NCBI GenBank assembly: GCA_025463785.1
Contig: JAODBD010000011.1
Span: 124,001 to 188,000, forward strand
Direction of reading: 5' to 3'
Origin: Glaciihabitans sp.
GTDB taxonomy: Bacteria > Actinomycetota > Actinomycetes > Actinomycetales > Microbacteriaceae
Length of the DNA stretch: 64,000 nt
The notes beneath the pieces are model-generated. The model worked only from the letters and a program-made list of their open reading frames with translations. It did not search any database and was not told the DNA's origin. A program made the position numbers and the translations under genes. Each line of letters starts with the position of its first letter. The first letter of the stretch is position 1. Below, piece after piece: positions 1 through 9,211 of this stretch.

Positions 1-852
1 CTGCTGCCGCTGCTCCTCATCTTCGGCATCTTCTCCTGGTGGCCGATCATCGACTCGTTCGTGATCAGCCTCCAGCACACCAACTTCGTCGTGACCACGT
101 GGGCAAACCCGTTCTGGTCGAACTTCACTTTCGTGTTCAACGACCCGACCTTCGCGATTGCCGTCAGGAATACCGCATACTTCGCGGGACTCGCCCTCGT
201 CCTTGGTTATCCTGTTCCCCTCGTGCTCGCGGTCATCATGAGCGAGGTCAAGAGAGCCAAAGGCCTTTTCAGCGTTCTGGCTTACCTGCCCGTGGTTATT
301 CCGCCGGTCGTCTCGGTGCTCCTCTGGAAGTCGTCGTTCTACGACGCAAGCGCGACGGGCGTGTTCAATACCATCCTCGGCTGGTTCCACATTCCGCCGC
401 AGCCCTGGATCCAGGACCCGTTGACGGCAATGCCATCGCTCGTCCTTGAGGCTACCTGGGCGGCGGCGGGCGGCACGATCATCATTTATCTTGCCGCGTT
501 GACCAACGTCGCGCCGGAGCTCTATGACGCGGCGGAGGTGGATGGCGCCGGCATCTGGAAGAAGATCTGGCACGTGACGCTGCCGCAGCTTCGCGGCATC
601 CTGCTCATCACCTTCATACTTCAGATCATCGGAACGGCCCAGGTATTCCTCGAGCCCTACCTGTTCACGAAGGGCGGCCCGGTTCAAGCAACCGAGACGG
701 TGCTTCTGCTGGTCTACCAATACGCGTTCCAGAGTAGTGACGGCGGCAGCAATCTGGGGGCGGCGACGGCGCTAAGCCTCATGCTGGCAGCCTGCCTCGC
801 CATTCTTTCCGCCATCTACTTCCGTGCCACGAGAGGCTGGAGCCAGAATTGA
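1..852 (+). CDS. Sugar ABC transporter permease, MalF-type (5' partial)
   Basis: Reading frame 1 is open from the first base, so the gene begins upstream of the window; about 283 residues are visible up to the TGA at 850-852. It is an integral membrane subunit of a CUT1 carbohydrate importer. Several long hydrophobic segments are visible, and the cytoplasmic EAA loop that docks the ATPase is recognisable as DAAEVDGAGIWKKIW near nt 525-570. The stop overlaps the start of the next permease by 4 bp, so the two are translationally coupled and form the heterodimeric channel. No ATPase gene follows, as is common for actinobacterial CUT1 systems that share one MsiK-type ATPase encoded elsewhere. The substrate cannot be read from the sequence. 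Confidence 0.93.
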   Translation: MLPLLLIFGIFSWWPIIDSFVISLQHTNFVVTTWANPFWSNFTFVFNDPTFAIAVRNTAYFAGLALVLGYPVPLVLAVIMSEVKRAKGLFSVLAYLPVVIPPVVSVLLWKSSFYDASATGVFNTILGWFHIPPQPWIQDPLTAMPSLVLEATWAAAGGTIIIYLAALTNVAPELYDAAEVDGAGIWKKIWHVTLPQLRGILLITFILQIIGTAQVFLEPYLFTKGGPVQATETVLLLVYQYAFQSSDGGSNLGAATALSLMLAACLAILSAIYFRATRGWSQN

Positions 853-1856
853 CTTTCACACCAGTAGTCAGCCCGGATGAGGTGGTGCTCGGCCAAAAAC
901 CCGTCACCCCGCGTCGCCAGCGTGAACTGCGCAAGAGCAAGGTACGGGTTGTTCAGGATGCCGGCGCCGATCGCGGTATTGTCTCGTCGGCCGACTGGCG
1001 TCGACCCGGGGTCCGTTTCCCGCTTGCAACCATGCAGCTCGTACTCCTCATCCTGTTGGTCGTCGTCGGCCTTCTGCCGATTCTGTGGCTCATCAAGTCG
1101 GCGCTGACGGACACTCAGGACACGCTGACCCAACCAATCGCGATCTTCCCGCACGGCATCACCTGGGACAACGTCGCCCAGGCGTTCGGCATCAACATCC
1201 AGATTCAGAACTACTTCCTGAACACTATCTGGGTCGCGGCAGGTGAGTGGGTCGTACAGATCGTTGTCGCAACGACCGGCGGATACGCACTCAGCATCCT
1301 GAAGCCGAAGTACGGCAAGGTCATCACAGCTATGGTGCTCGCGACGCTGTTCCTTCCGGCCATCGTGCTGCTGATCCCGCTCTACCTGACGATTCTGCAC
1401 CCGCTCGTGATCGGTGGATCGCTGCTCAACACCTTCTGGGCGGTGTGGCTGCCCTCTGGTGCCAGTGCCTTCAACGTCGTGCTCGTCATGCGGTTCTTCG
1501 ACAGCCTTCCGCGCGAAATCTTTGAGGCCGCTGAAACGGATGGGGCCGGGCCTTTCCGCCTGTTCTGGCTGATCGTTCTGCCGATGTCGAAGCCCATTCT
1601 CGGAGTCGTTACCGTGTTCGCGATTATCAACGCCTGGAAGGACTTCCTGTGGCCGCTGCTGGTGCTGCCGGGGGGTTCCAACCCTGCATCGATCCAGCCG
1701 CTGTCGGTGCGACTGCCCTCCATCGAGGGCACAACCGAACTCGGCCCGCTTCTCGCGTCGCTCACGATCTCGACGCTCATCCCGATCGTCCTGTTCCTGG
1801 TGTTCCAGCGGACATTCCTCTCCGGCGGCGGCTTCGGCGGAGCGGTCAAGGGATAG
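849..1856 (+). CDS. Sugar ABC transporter permease, MalG-type
   Basis: Second membrane subunit of the CUT1 carbohydrate importer (335 aa). The TTG start at 849 overlaps the stop of the MalF-type gene. A polar, arginine-rich N-terminal tail of about 60 residues precedes the first membrane helix; this is longer than usual, so an internal start near the first helix (ATG about nt 1032) is a weaker alternative. The EAA loop EAAETDGAGPFRLFW lies at about nt 1519-1570, followed by LPMSKPILGVV and a C-terminal helix ending in FGGAVKG, all typical of the family. This is the last gene of the operon; the next gene is on the other strand. Confidence 0.93.
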   Translation: MTFTPVVSPDEVVLGQKPVTPRRQRELRKSKVRVVQDAGADRGIVSSADWRRPGVRFPLATMQLVLLILLVVVGLLPILWLIKSALTDTQDTLTQPIAIFPHGITWDNVAQAFGINIQIQNYFLNTIWVAAGEWVVQIVVATTGGYALSILKPKYGKVITAMVLATLFLPAIVLLIPLYLTILHPLVIGGSLLNTFWAVWLPSGASAFNVVLVMRFFDSLPREIFEAAETDGAGPFRLFWLIVLPMSKPILGVVTVFAIINAWKDFLWPLLVLPGGSNPASIQPLSVRLPSIEGTTELGPLLASLTISTLIPIVLFLVFQRTFLSGGGFGGAVKG

Positions 1857-1950
1857 TTCTCGGGCCCCCGGGCGGTTCTGGTGCGAACCCGAGCGATACC
1901 AGCGCCTCCCGGGGACGCTCGATGAGCGGGAAAGACCGTCGATCGCGCAG

Positions 1951-2991
1951 CTAATCCGCCGTCTCGCCGACGATCTCCTCGCGAACGCGACGCATGTCCT
2001 CGAGCAGCGACCCGATCAGAATCCAGTGCTCGGGGTTCGGTGACACGACAATCAGTGGTGAAGTCAGGGCCGGTGCTTCCTCTGGCGCGGCGCCCGGTTT
2101 CGTGCCTTCGGCGTCCTCGCCCAGCATCCTCAGATCGTGTGCGGCGCGCGTGAGTTCGCGCGCGATGTCTGCGACTACGCGATCCTGGGTGAGACTGGGT
2201 TCGTAGTTGTCGTGGATTGCTCGGGTCATCCCGATGATGCGGGTGACGAGAACTCCGAGACGATCGAGAATGCGGCCGTCGTTTTCGAGGACGCGACGGA
2301 ACCTCCCACGGCGGGGGTTGAGCGTGAGACTGTCCTCGCCCGCGGCGAGGGTCGACTTGGCTGCAGTCTGTGTGGTTCGGAGTGCACGGGCGGTGGCGAG
2401 TAGATTATCGAGCGAAGCGCGATCCTGCGGTGTCGTCAGGCTCGCGGCGATGCCGTCCAGGCACGCCGCACAATCGCGGAGAAGGCGCAGCACCGCAACG
2501 TGCGCAGGCGCCAACAGCACCGGGGGCACGATCGCGACGTTGACAATCAACCCGACGACGGCTCCGATGATGGTCTCGACGATTCGGTTGACGGCATAGG
2601 TCGGCGTCACCCCGCCGATCGAGAGAACGAGCATGGCGCTGATCGGAATCTGGTTCGTCGATCCAGGCGAAAGCCTGAACACCCAGGCAAGCAGGAGGGC
2701 AACCACGATGACACCGAGAACTATCCACGTGCTCGTGCCGAAGATCAGGCCCACCGCGTATGCCAGCACAACACCGAAGATGACGCCGAGGCTGCGCTCG
2801 ACACCGCGGGAGAACGACTGGGACACGCTGGGCTGGACGACCAGCAGTGCTGCGATTGCGGCGAAAATCGGCAACTGTTGCTTCAGGATGAAGACGCACA
2901 GCAACCAGGCGATGACCGCGGCGGCTGAAGTCTTGAGAACCTGAAGCAGGGGAGTTCGCGCTACTGCCCGAAATGTCCCGGCGATTCTCAC
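1951..2991 (-). CDS. FUSC / aromatic acid exporter family membrane protein
   Basis: About 346 aa. The N-terminal half carries a run of hydrophobic helices including AAIAALLVVQPSVSQSFSRG and an arginine/glutamate stretch typical of FUSC (fusaric-acid-resistance/ArAE) transporters; the C-terminal half is soluble and charged. Members are proposed to export aromatic acids or other small organic anions; the substrate here is unknown. The frame stays open to a GTG at 3015, but that extension lies inside a block of 19-bp tandem repeats, so I prefer the GTG at 2991, which is preceded by GGTGAA. Transcribed alone, convergent with the sugar permease operon. Confidence 0.85.
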   Translation of the reverse strand: MRIAGTFRAVARTPLLQVLKTSAAAVIAWLLCVFILKQQLPIFAAIAALLVVQPSVSQSFSRGVERSLGVIFGVVLAYAVGLIFGTSTWIVLGVIVVALLLAWVFRLSPGSTNQIPISAMLVLSIGGVTPTYAVNRIVETIIGAVVGLIVNVAIVPPVLLAPAHVAVLRLLRDCAACLDGIAASLTTPQDRASLDNLLATARALRTTQTAAKSTLAAGEDSLTLNPRRGRFRRVLENDGRILDRLGVLVTRIIGMTRAIHDNYEPSLTQDRVVADIARELTRAAHDLRMLGEDAEGTKPGAAPEEAPALTSPLIVVSPNPEHWILIGSLLEDMRRVREEIVGETAD

Positions 2992-2994
2992 TTC

Positions 2995-3067
2995 ACCAGA
3001 ATAGGTGGGCCTCACCCGAATTGGTGGGCCTCCCCAGAATCGGTGGGCCTCCCCGGACCAGGTGGAA
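2995..3067. repeat. 19-bp tandem repeats, four copies, upstream of FUSC gene
   Basis: The motif GGTGGGCCTC recurs at 3004, 3023 and 3042 with exact 19-bp spacing, and a degenerate fourth unit (GGTGGA) begins at 3061. Each unit is roughly CCAGAATNGGTGGGCCTCC. The array covers the possible upstream start and the region just 5' of the FUSC gene, where an operator or promoter would lie. Read on the minus strand, each unit contains GGGGAGGCCCACC. Function is unknown; repeated operator sites or replication slippage are both possible. Confidence 0.75.
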
Positions 3068-3466
3068 TCTTACGTAAGCTGTGGGGTCGGCGGCGGGGCA
3101 AGCGCGCCACCGACCATCAGGGCACTCGGGTTCGCGGACACCGGATATGGCGGCGCGAAAACGATAGGCAGTGCCGGGGGTGAACGAGCGACAGGACGGC
3201 CGCGGGGGCGGCCACCAGCGCAGCGTTCATTACTGGTTGTTCCTTTCGGGTAGGAACCGGACCTGTCGGGTTCAAGGCCGCGCGGGGTAGCTTGTCCGCA
3301 GAAATGGGGACAACGTGCCAGCAACCCAAAATTATCAGCGCGCCGAATAAAAGGTCAATAGGCCGCAAGCCCCACTCCGGGGGCGCGGCGCATACCACCG
3401 CCAGGGCAGATTCTCCAGTGCTTCCGGAATTGCTGGCGAGTGAACAGAATATGAGAAAGGTTCCGA
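3068..3466. other. Intergenic region without a convincing gene
   Basis: About 400 bp between the divergent FUSC and kinase genes. Short frames in it have no recognisable domain. One 37-codon minus-strand frame (3117-3230) has a purine-rich sequence GAAAGGAA about 10 nt before its ATG, but its composition looks unselected. The segment closest to the kinase (about 3340-3460) is less GC-rich and probably holds that gene's promoter. No tRNA or intrinsic terminator was seen. Confidence 0.5.
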
Positions 3467-4708
3467 GTGGGTCTTCACGCAAGGGAGAGTGTCATCAGCG
3501 AACCGCCGTCGATCGACCCCGGTTCCCAGCACGCTGCGGTCATCGCATTCATAGCAGACCATCTGGGTCGAACTCTGGTCACCAGCTTGCTCACCGCGAT
3601 CGAGCCAACGGACACGGGATATCTGCACGGGTACGACCTCAAGCTCCGCGCGCCGGATGGCACCATCGAGAATCAGCAGGTTTTCATCGACGACAGCCCG
3701 CATGGCAGCAGGCGCGGCGTCATCAGCGTGCCCATTGCTGGCTCAAGCACCCCGGCTGCCGTGTGGATCTATCCTGGTGACCCTGAACTACCCGCCCTTC
3801 GTGAGGTGGTCGATCCGGTTTCTGCGAGTCTGATCCTCAAACGACTCGGTGCTCCGGCGACCGTTCGCTCGATCAGCGTGGTGACCTACCGTCCGGGCCG
3901 ACGAGCCGTTGTTCGCGTTGAGGCGGAATCCGCTCGCTACTATCTGAAGGTCGTCGAACCGACCAAAGCTGCATCGATTGCAGAGCGCCACCAGCAATTT
4001 CGTTCGAGCAGCCTTCCCGTGCCTCGTCTTCTAGGCTGGTCCAGCGATGGCATCATCGCCATGTCAGAACTGCCGGGCGTCGATGCGCAGTCGTGCGTCG
4101 CTCGGATGCAGGATCCGGAGGGTTTCCTCGACCAGGTCGAGTTCATGAGCACGCTGCTCGCCAACGTGCCCGCTTTCAACACCGCACGAGCCTCACTGGT
4201 CGATCGACTGGACTGGTACATCGAACGTGTCTGCCTGAGGCTGCCGGGTGAAGCCGCGCGCGTCCGGGACATCGGCGCGATGATCGCCCGGTGCTGCGCG
4301 GACGGCCGCAGCTACGGCTACACCGCCGTCACCATCCACGGCGACCTGCACCTTGGGCAACTCTTCGTGGACCCCGAAGACACCGGTCAGATCACGGGCA
4401 TGCTCGATATCGACACGGCCGGAACCGGTGACCCCGCGGATGATGCTGCCGCCTTCTACGCCCACCTGGTCGCACTCGGCGAGACCGCGTTCGCCCTCGA
4501 TCCCGCGTTCGCAGCGGCCTGTGCTCGGCTGGCGGCCGCCTGGCGTTCGCGCTGGCAGCGCAATCGCAACGCCGGCTTCGCGAACCGTGCAAGCGCCATC
4601 GCGGCGACTCACCTTCTCGGCCATGCCCTGCGGCCGCTCTCCAACGATTCCGAGGCCGTGAGCCTGCGGCTGCTTGATCGCGCGCAGGAACTGGTGAGGG
4701 ACTGGTGA
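3467..4708 (+). CDS. Phosphotransferase family (APH-fold) kinase
   Basis: 413 aa. The C-terminal two thirds have the aminoglycoside phosphotransferase/choline kinase fold: IHGDLHLGQLF near residue 289 is the catalytic Brenner motif, and DIDTAGTGDPADD near residue 314 carries the metal-binding aspartate. A lysine in YYLKVVEP (about residue 163) fits the nucleotide-binding lysine. The first 110 residues form a separate N-terminal region of unclear type. The GTG at 3467 has GAAAGG 6 nt upstream. The HGDLHLGQ form also resembles maltokinases, and the neighbour is a GH15 hydrolase, so a sugar substrate is plausible but unproven. Confidence 0.82.
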   Translation: MGLHARESVISEPPSIDPGSQHAAVIAFIADHLGRTLVTSLLTAIEPTDTGYLHGYDLKLRAPDGTIENQQVFIDDSPHGSRRGVISVPIAGSSTPAAVWIYPGDPELPALREVVDPVSASLILKRLGAPATVRSISVVTYRPGRRAVVRVEAESARYYLKVVEPTKAASIAERHQQFRSSSLPVPRLLGWSSDGIIAMSELPGVDAQSCVARMQDPEGFLDQVEFMSTLLANVPAFNTARASLVDRLDWYIERVCLRLPGEAARVRDIGAMIARCCADGRSYGYTAVTIHGDLHLGQLFVDPEDTGQITGMLDIDTAGTGDPADDAAAFYAHLVALGETAFALDPAFAAACARLAAAWRSRWQRNRNAGFANRASAIAATHLLGHALRPLSNDSEAVSLRLLDRAQELVRDW

Positions 4709-4719
4709 CGGCTTAGGGG

Positions 4720-6510
4720 CTAACTCGCAGCCGAAATTTCGGACTGGATGGCATCCGCCGCCCGCACCAGCGTGAGGTGCGACAGGGCCTGCGGGGTATT
4801 GCCTGCCTGGCGTTCGCCCGTCACGTCATATTCTTCGCTGAGGAGCCCGAGGTCGTTCGCGAAGCCCACGAGTCGATCCATGAGTGCGATTGCGTCGTCA
4901 AGGCGACCTGAATGAGCATATTGCTCGACCAGCCAGAACGAGCAGGCGAGGAACGGATGCTCTCCGCCCGGCAGTCCGTCGACTCCGGTTTCAGTCAGGT
5001 AGCGCATAAGCAGGCCGTCGCGCAGGAGACTGGCCTCGATAGCGGCGACCGTGCCCAGCATCCGCGGGTCAGTAGGGGTTAGGTAGCCGACCTGGGCGAG
5101 CTGCAGGAGCGAGGCATCCACGGTCCCGCTGCCGTAGTACTGCGTGTAACTGCCCAGGGTCGAGTTCCATCCCTTCAGTTCGATTTCGGCGCGCAGCTCT
5201 TCGCGTAGCTGCTCCCAGCGCTCGACCGGCCCTTCCATCCCGAAGTCGCGAACGGCCTTGACCGCGCAGTCGAATGCCGCCCAGAGCATGACCCGCGAGT
5301 GGGTGAAGTGACGCTTGGGACCGCGGATCTCCCAGATCCCGTTGTCAGCGCGCTTCCAGTTGTTCTCGACGAACTGCATGAGCGCACGCTGGAGCGACCA
5401 CGAAAGGTCGGTCTCCTCGATGCCAGCCTCGCGAGCGCGCTGCAGCGCCAGCATTACCTCGCCGAACATGTCGCCCTGATACTGGACGAATGCGCCATTG
5501 CCGACGCGCACCGGCGCGGCGTCCGCATAGCCGGGCAGGGTCGTGAGCTCCCACTCGGTCAGCCGACGCTCGCCTGCCAATCCGTACATGATCTGGACGT
5601 CGTTCGGATCGCCGGCAAGCGCTCTCAGGAGCCACCCCCGCCAGGCTTCAGCCTCGTTCTTGAAGCCGTGGGCGATGAGGACGTACAGGGTGAGCGAGGC
5701 ATCCCGCAGCCAGACATAGCGGTAGTCCCAATTGCGGCTGCCGCCGAATTCCTCGGGGAGGCTCGTCGTTGCCGCCGCGACGATGCCGCCGGTGTCTTCA
5801 TGCGTGAGCGCGCGGAGCACGAGGAGCGACCGATGCACCTGGGTGTTGTACTTTTCGGGGGCCTCGCACGACTTCGCCCAGTCGCGCCACCACGCCTTCG
5901 TGTGCGTCAGGCGAGCCTCGACGTCGATGGCTTCCGGCGCCTGGCGGTGCGACGGAAACCAGGTCAGAACGATGTCGACCGACTCGCCTTTCTTCACGGT
6001 AAATTGCGACCCGTGTGCGTGCGATTGGGGCTCTGCAATCAGTTGCGGCCCGCGGATGACGATGGCATCGGGCCCCGCAACGCCGATGACGGCATTGCCT
6101 CCAGCGTCCGGTGCCTGGCGCATCCAGGGCAGCGCCGCCGCGTAGTCGAATCGCACCCGAAGCTCCTGACGGAAGTCGACGGTGCCCTCGACGCCCGTGA
6201 TACGCCGCACAATGTCTGCGCGGCGATCGCCCTGCGGCATGAAGTCGGTAACATCGGCCTTGCCCGACGACGTCTCCCAGTGCGTTACGAGGATGAACGT
6301 GTCCTCGAGGTACTCACGGCTCGTCGAGACGATATCGCCAGCTGGCGCCACGAGCCAGCGACCGTGATCTTCGTCACCGAGCAGAGCTCCGAAGGTGGAT
6401 GCCGAATCGAAGCGCGGCAGACACAACCAATCGATCGATCCGTCGTTGCCGACCAGTGCAGCCGTATGGCCGTCGCCGATGAGACCGTAATCCTCGATGT
6501 TCAGGGGCAT
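4720..6510 (-). CDS. Glycoside hydrolase family 15 protein (glucoamylase/trehalase-like)
   Basis: About 596 aa. The N-terminus NIEDYGLIGDGHTAALVG and the block SIDWLCLPRFDS are hallmarks of the actinobacterial GH15 group. RNWDYRYVWLRDAS (about residues 255-268) carries the catalytic-acid region, and LSEEYDVTG near the C-terminus supplies the second catalytic glutamate region. Family members hydrolyse alpha-glucosidic bonds in trehalose or malto-oligosaccharides; no signal peptide is seen, so a cytoplasmic role is likely. The ATG at 6510 is preceded by AGGA and gives the conserved N-terminus; the frame also opens at 6540. It is convergent with the kinase (11-bp gap) and divergent from the dehydrogenase. 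Confidence 0.9.
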   Translation of the reverse strand: MPLNIEDYGLIGDGHTAALVGNDGSIDWLCLPRFDSASTFGALLGDEDHGRWLVAPAGDIVSTSREYLEDTFILVTHWETSSGKADVTDFMPQGDRRADIVRRITGVEGTVDFRQELRVRFDYAAALPWMRQAPDAGGNAVIGVAGPDAIVIRGPQLIAEPQSHAHGSQFTVKKGESVDIVLTWFPSHRQAPEAIDVEARLTHTKAWWRDWAKSCEAPEKYNTQVHRSLLVLRALTHEDTGGIVAAATTSLPEEFGGSRNWDYRYVWLRDASLTLYVLIAHGFKNEAEAWRGWLLRALAGDPNDVQIMYGLAGERRLTEWELTTLPGYADAAPVRVGNGAFVQYQGDMFGEVMLALQRAREAGIEETDLSWSLQRALMQFVENNWKRADNGIWEIRGPKRHFTHSRVMLWAAFDCAVKAVRDFGMEGPVERWEQLREELRAEIELKGWNSTLGSYTQYYGSGTVDASLLQLAQVGYLTPTDPRMLGTVAAIEASLLRDGLLMRYLTETGVDGLPGGEHPFLACSFWLVEQYAHSGRLDDAIALMDRLVGFANDLGLLSEEYDVTGERQAGNTPQALSHLTLVRAADAIQSEISAAS

Positions 6511-6539
6511 TTGCCAATCCTGACAGCTAGTTTTGGACA

Positions 6540-7922
6540 ATGAGCAGCAATCGACGCACTCTCGTCATTCTCGGAGCTAGCGGAGATCTCACCGCACGAC
6601 TACTTCTTCCGGGGCTGGGGCAGCTGCTCGCCAGCCAACCCGATCTCCAGATTGACCTAATCGGGGTCGGGGGCGTGCCGATGACGGACGCGGTGTGGCG
6701 CAGGCGCGTGACGTCCTCGTTCAAGGCTGGGGCGGCATCCGGGGCCAGGCTGACCGCTCTGATCGCGTCGAGCAGGTACTTCGAGGCGGATGCCACGAAC
6801 CCCGATGAGCTCGAGAAGATCTTTGCCGCATGCACGGGCATACCCGCCCTCTACTTCGCCCTGCCGCCGGCGGTCACCGAAAAGGTATGCGCCACGTTGT
6901 CCAAAATGAAGCTGCCGAGCGGACTGGTTCTCGCGCTCGAGAAGCCATTCGGCACGGATCTGCCGAGCGCACGAGCGCTCAATCGGTTGCTGGCGACCTT
7001 CATCCCTGAGCGGCAGGTGCATCGCGTCGACCACTTTCTGGGCAAATCGACGGTTCTGAATATCCTCGGCCTCCGCTTCGCGAACCGACTGTTTGAGCAG
7101 AGCTGGAATGCGTCGAACATCGAGCGCGTCGAGATTAGCTACGACGAGTCCCTCGGCCTCGAAGGCCGGGCGGGCTACTACGACCACGCGGGTGCACTCA
7201 TCGACATGATCCAGAGTCACCTGCTGCAGGTGCTGGCGGCCATTGCGATGGAGCCGCCGTCGACACTCGACTCAGACGACCTGCGTGGCGCGATGGCGCA
7301 GGCGCTCCGAGCGACACGCATTTGGCAGGGTAAGGCCGCAGCCGGCAGTCGCCGTGCGCGATACACCGCAGGAACGATCGACGGCAAGAAGCTCGGTGCC
7401 TACCTGAAGGAGCCGGGAGTTGACGCCGCTCGAGGCACTGAAACGCTGGCCGAGCTCGTCCTCTCGGTCGACAACTGGCGCTGGGCCGGGGTGCCGTTCG
7501 TCCTGCGATCCGGGAAAGCGCTCGAGGACAGTCGCAAGGACATCGTGATTACCTTCAGGCCAGTGCCGCACCTTCCGACCGGCATGACAGGGACGAGTGT
7601 TCCCACTCAGTTGCGCATCTCGCTCGACCCCCACATGATGCATCTCGACCTGAACATCAATGGTGAGGGCGATCCGTTTTCGCTCGACAACGTCACACTG
7701 AGCGCCACCTTCGCCGACTCGACGATGGGCGCTTACGGTGAAGTGCTCGAGGGAATCCTGCGCGGCGATCCAACGCTCTCGGTACGCGGCGATGTCGCCG
7801 AGGAGTGCTGGCGCATCGTGACGCCCGTGCTCGCGGCCTGGCACAGGGATGCGGTGGCAATGGAGACATATCCGGCCGGTTCTGCGGGGCCCAGGTCATG
7901 GAAGCGGCTGCCCATCGGCTAG
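6540..7922 (+). CDS. zwf: Glucose-6-phosphate dehydrogenase
   Basis: 460 aa. The N-terminal dinucleotide-binding motif is GASGDLTARLLLPG (residues about 11-24). The substrate-binding motif appears as VDHFLGKST around residue 163 (usually DHYLGK), and SHLLQVL around residue 222 preserves the catalytic histidine. The C-terminal YPAGSAGPRSW is also family-typical. The enzyme oxidises glucose 6-phosphate with NADP, the first step of the oxidative pentose phosphate pathway. It stands alone, without the opcA/pgl/tkt/tal genes that usually accompany zwf in Actinobacteria, so this may be a second paralogue. Its stop codon abuts that of hipA with no intervening base. Confidence 0.88.
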   Translation: MSSNRRTLVILGASGDLTARLLLPGLGQLLASQPDLQIDLIGVGGVPMTDAVWRRRVTSSFKAGAASGARLTALIASSRYFEADATNPDELEKIFAACTGIPALYFALPPAVTEKVCATLSKMKLPSGLVLALEKPFGTDLPSARALNRLLATFIPERQVHRVDHFLGKSTVLNILGLRFANRLFEQSWNASNIERVEISYDESLGLEGRAGYYDHAGALIDMIQSHLLQVLAAIAMEPPSTLDSDDLRGAMAQALRATRIWQGKAAAGSRRARYTAGTIDGKKLGAYLKEPGVDAARGTETLAELVLSVDNWRWAGVPFVLRSGKALEDSRKDIVITFRPVPHLPTGMTGTSVPTQLRISLDPHMMHLDLNINGEGDPFSLDNVTLSATFADSTMGAYGEVLEGILRGDPTLSVRGDVAEECWRIVTPVLAAWHRDAVAMETYPAGSAGPRSWKRLPIG

Positions 7923-9209
7923 TCAGTCGATTGTTGGGAAGGTAGTCCGAATCTCGGCAGCCAGGTCGTCCGGCACTCCTCCCTCGCCGGCGAAGTTGCG
8001 CCAGGCCGACACGGCGGCGATAACCTCCGCGAGCACCGCCGATGGCCGCGGCACGAGGAAGCGGTTGGCGACAGCCAGGAGATCGGCGCGGGTGATGCCA
8101 GAGAACCTTCCATTCACAGCCATGAGGTGTTGGTAGGTCCAGTCGCCGGCGGGGTTGTATGCAAACGTCACGTCGTAGGCGGGTGACAGCGCCCACTTCG
8201 ATTCGGCCGTCTCGAGGATGAACGAGTGGTTCTTCGTGTGGTCATCGCAGTTGCGCGCGAGAACATTGAAGGCCATCCGGCGAAAAATCTGTTCGCGAGT
8301 TCTCTCATCGAGACCGAGCTCCGCGGCAGTCTGGAACAGCTGGGCGTAATCGTTGACGCCGCGCTGTCGAAAGTCGATTTCGGCGATGTCGCAGAGAGTC
8401 AGCGTGTGGCGTTTGCTCCCATCATCCCCGCGGTCAAATCGCTTGGTCATGAAATGAGCGCGCCCATTCTCTTCGAGCAGCTGGCATTCGGTCATCTCGA
8501 TGCCGGCGGCGCGTGCCATGAGCGAGTACGCGTATTCGATTCGACCGTATGAACTTGATGATCCGAGCTCGCGATCGCGACCGACCCCGTCCAGTTTGAT
8601 GAGCCAGTATTCGAATCCCGGATCAGCCGGGAGTTGGCCCGAGCGGATCTCTCCGGTCGCACGGTTCCACGCGATCACGGCCTTGGCCCGAGCGCCGCCG
8701 GCTGAGGTGCCGACCTGGATGAGGCTGTGCAGTGCAGACTCCGTCTCGTGTTCACCGGCGAACTGACCGCCCAGCATCGCCTTCGCGCCCTCAACGAGGT
8801 CGCCAAGTTCCACAGCGCTGGAAACGCGCTGCCGTGGCCCTCGGCTCGGCCGGAACTCAAGCGCGCCCATGGCGCGGGATGCCATATAGGCCAGCCGATC
8901 GAGCGGACTCACGGCCCCGCGGCCGACACCTTGACCAGCCAGCCAGGCGTCGATGAGTGCATTGCCGAAGTCGTCCGGCAGGGAGTCGGCGAGGAGTGCG
9001 GGCAGTCGGTGGAACGTGGCTTCCGGAAGCGTCGGGTAGACATGGGTCCCCGGTCGCGCCGGCATGGCCAGCGGTGCGAGCTCGATGCCGCGAGCGATCC
9101 AGTCCGGATAATACTCGAAGGCGTAGTAGCCAATTCCCGGTTCGAGTGCGACGGCACCGACACGCATGCCCCACGCACTGACTTCGACGGCATCCACCGG
9201 CTGGTACAT
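7923..9209 (-). CDS. hipA: HipA-type serine/threonine kinase toxin
   Basis: 428 aa. An N-terminal HipA domain (HRLPALLADSLPDDFGN) is followed by the Gly-rich loop GTSAGGARAKAV (about residue 165), an RFDR motif (about 255) and the catalytic loop NVLARNCDDHTKN (about 315-325) with AYDVTFA, the expected kinase active-site elements. E. coli HipA phosphorylates glutamyl-tRNA synthetase and arrests growth; other HipA proteins have other targets, so the substrate here is open. The ATG at 9209 lies 2 bp after the hipB stop; the frame extends upstream to 9497, but that part overlaps hipB in another frame and is not coding. Confidence 0.93.
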   Translation of the reverse strand: MYQPVDAVEVSAWGMRVGAVALEPGIGYYAFEYYPDWIARGIELAPLAMPARPGTHVYPTLPEATFHRLPALLADSLPDDFGNALIDAWLAGQGVGRGAVSPLDRLAYMASRAMGALEFRPSRGPRQRVSSAVELGDLVEGAKAMLGGQFAGEHETESALHSLIQVGTSAGGARAKAVIAWNRATGEIRSGQLPADPGFEYWLIKLDGVGRDRELGSSSSYGRIEYAYSLMARAAGIEMTECQLLEENGRAHFMTKRFDRGDDGSKRHTLTLCDIAEIDFRQRGVNDYAQLFQTAAELGLDERTREQIFRRMAFNVLARNCDDHTKNHSFILETAESKWALSPAYDVTFAYNPAGDWTYQHLMAVNGRFSGITRADLLAVANRFLVPRPSAVLAEVIAAVSAWRNFAGEGGVPDDLAAEIRTTFPTID

Positions 9210-9211
9210 GC

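Noticed and set aside
1857-1950. Terminator after the sugar permease operon
   Set aside because: GC-rich partial inverted sequences (CCCCCGGGCGG) exist, but no clean stem with T-run could be drawn.
2995-3067. CRISPR-like array
   Set aside because: Units are contiguous 19-mers without unique spacers, and no cas genes are present; the 16-bp array at 10692 fails for the same reasons.
3117-3230. Possible 37-codon minus-strand gene in the gap after the FUSC gene
   Set aside because: A purine-rich site precedes the ATG, but the product has no family resemblance and no periodic codon bias is visible.
5299-6543. 414-codon plus-strand frame opposite the GH15 gene
   Set aside because: The minus-strand GH15 protein has clear catalytic motifs; the opposite frame has none.
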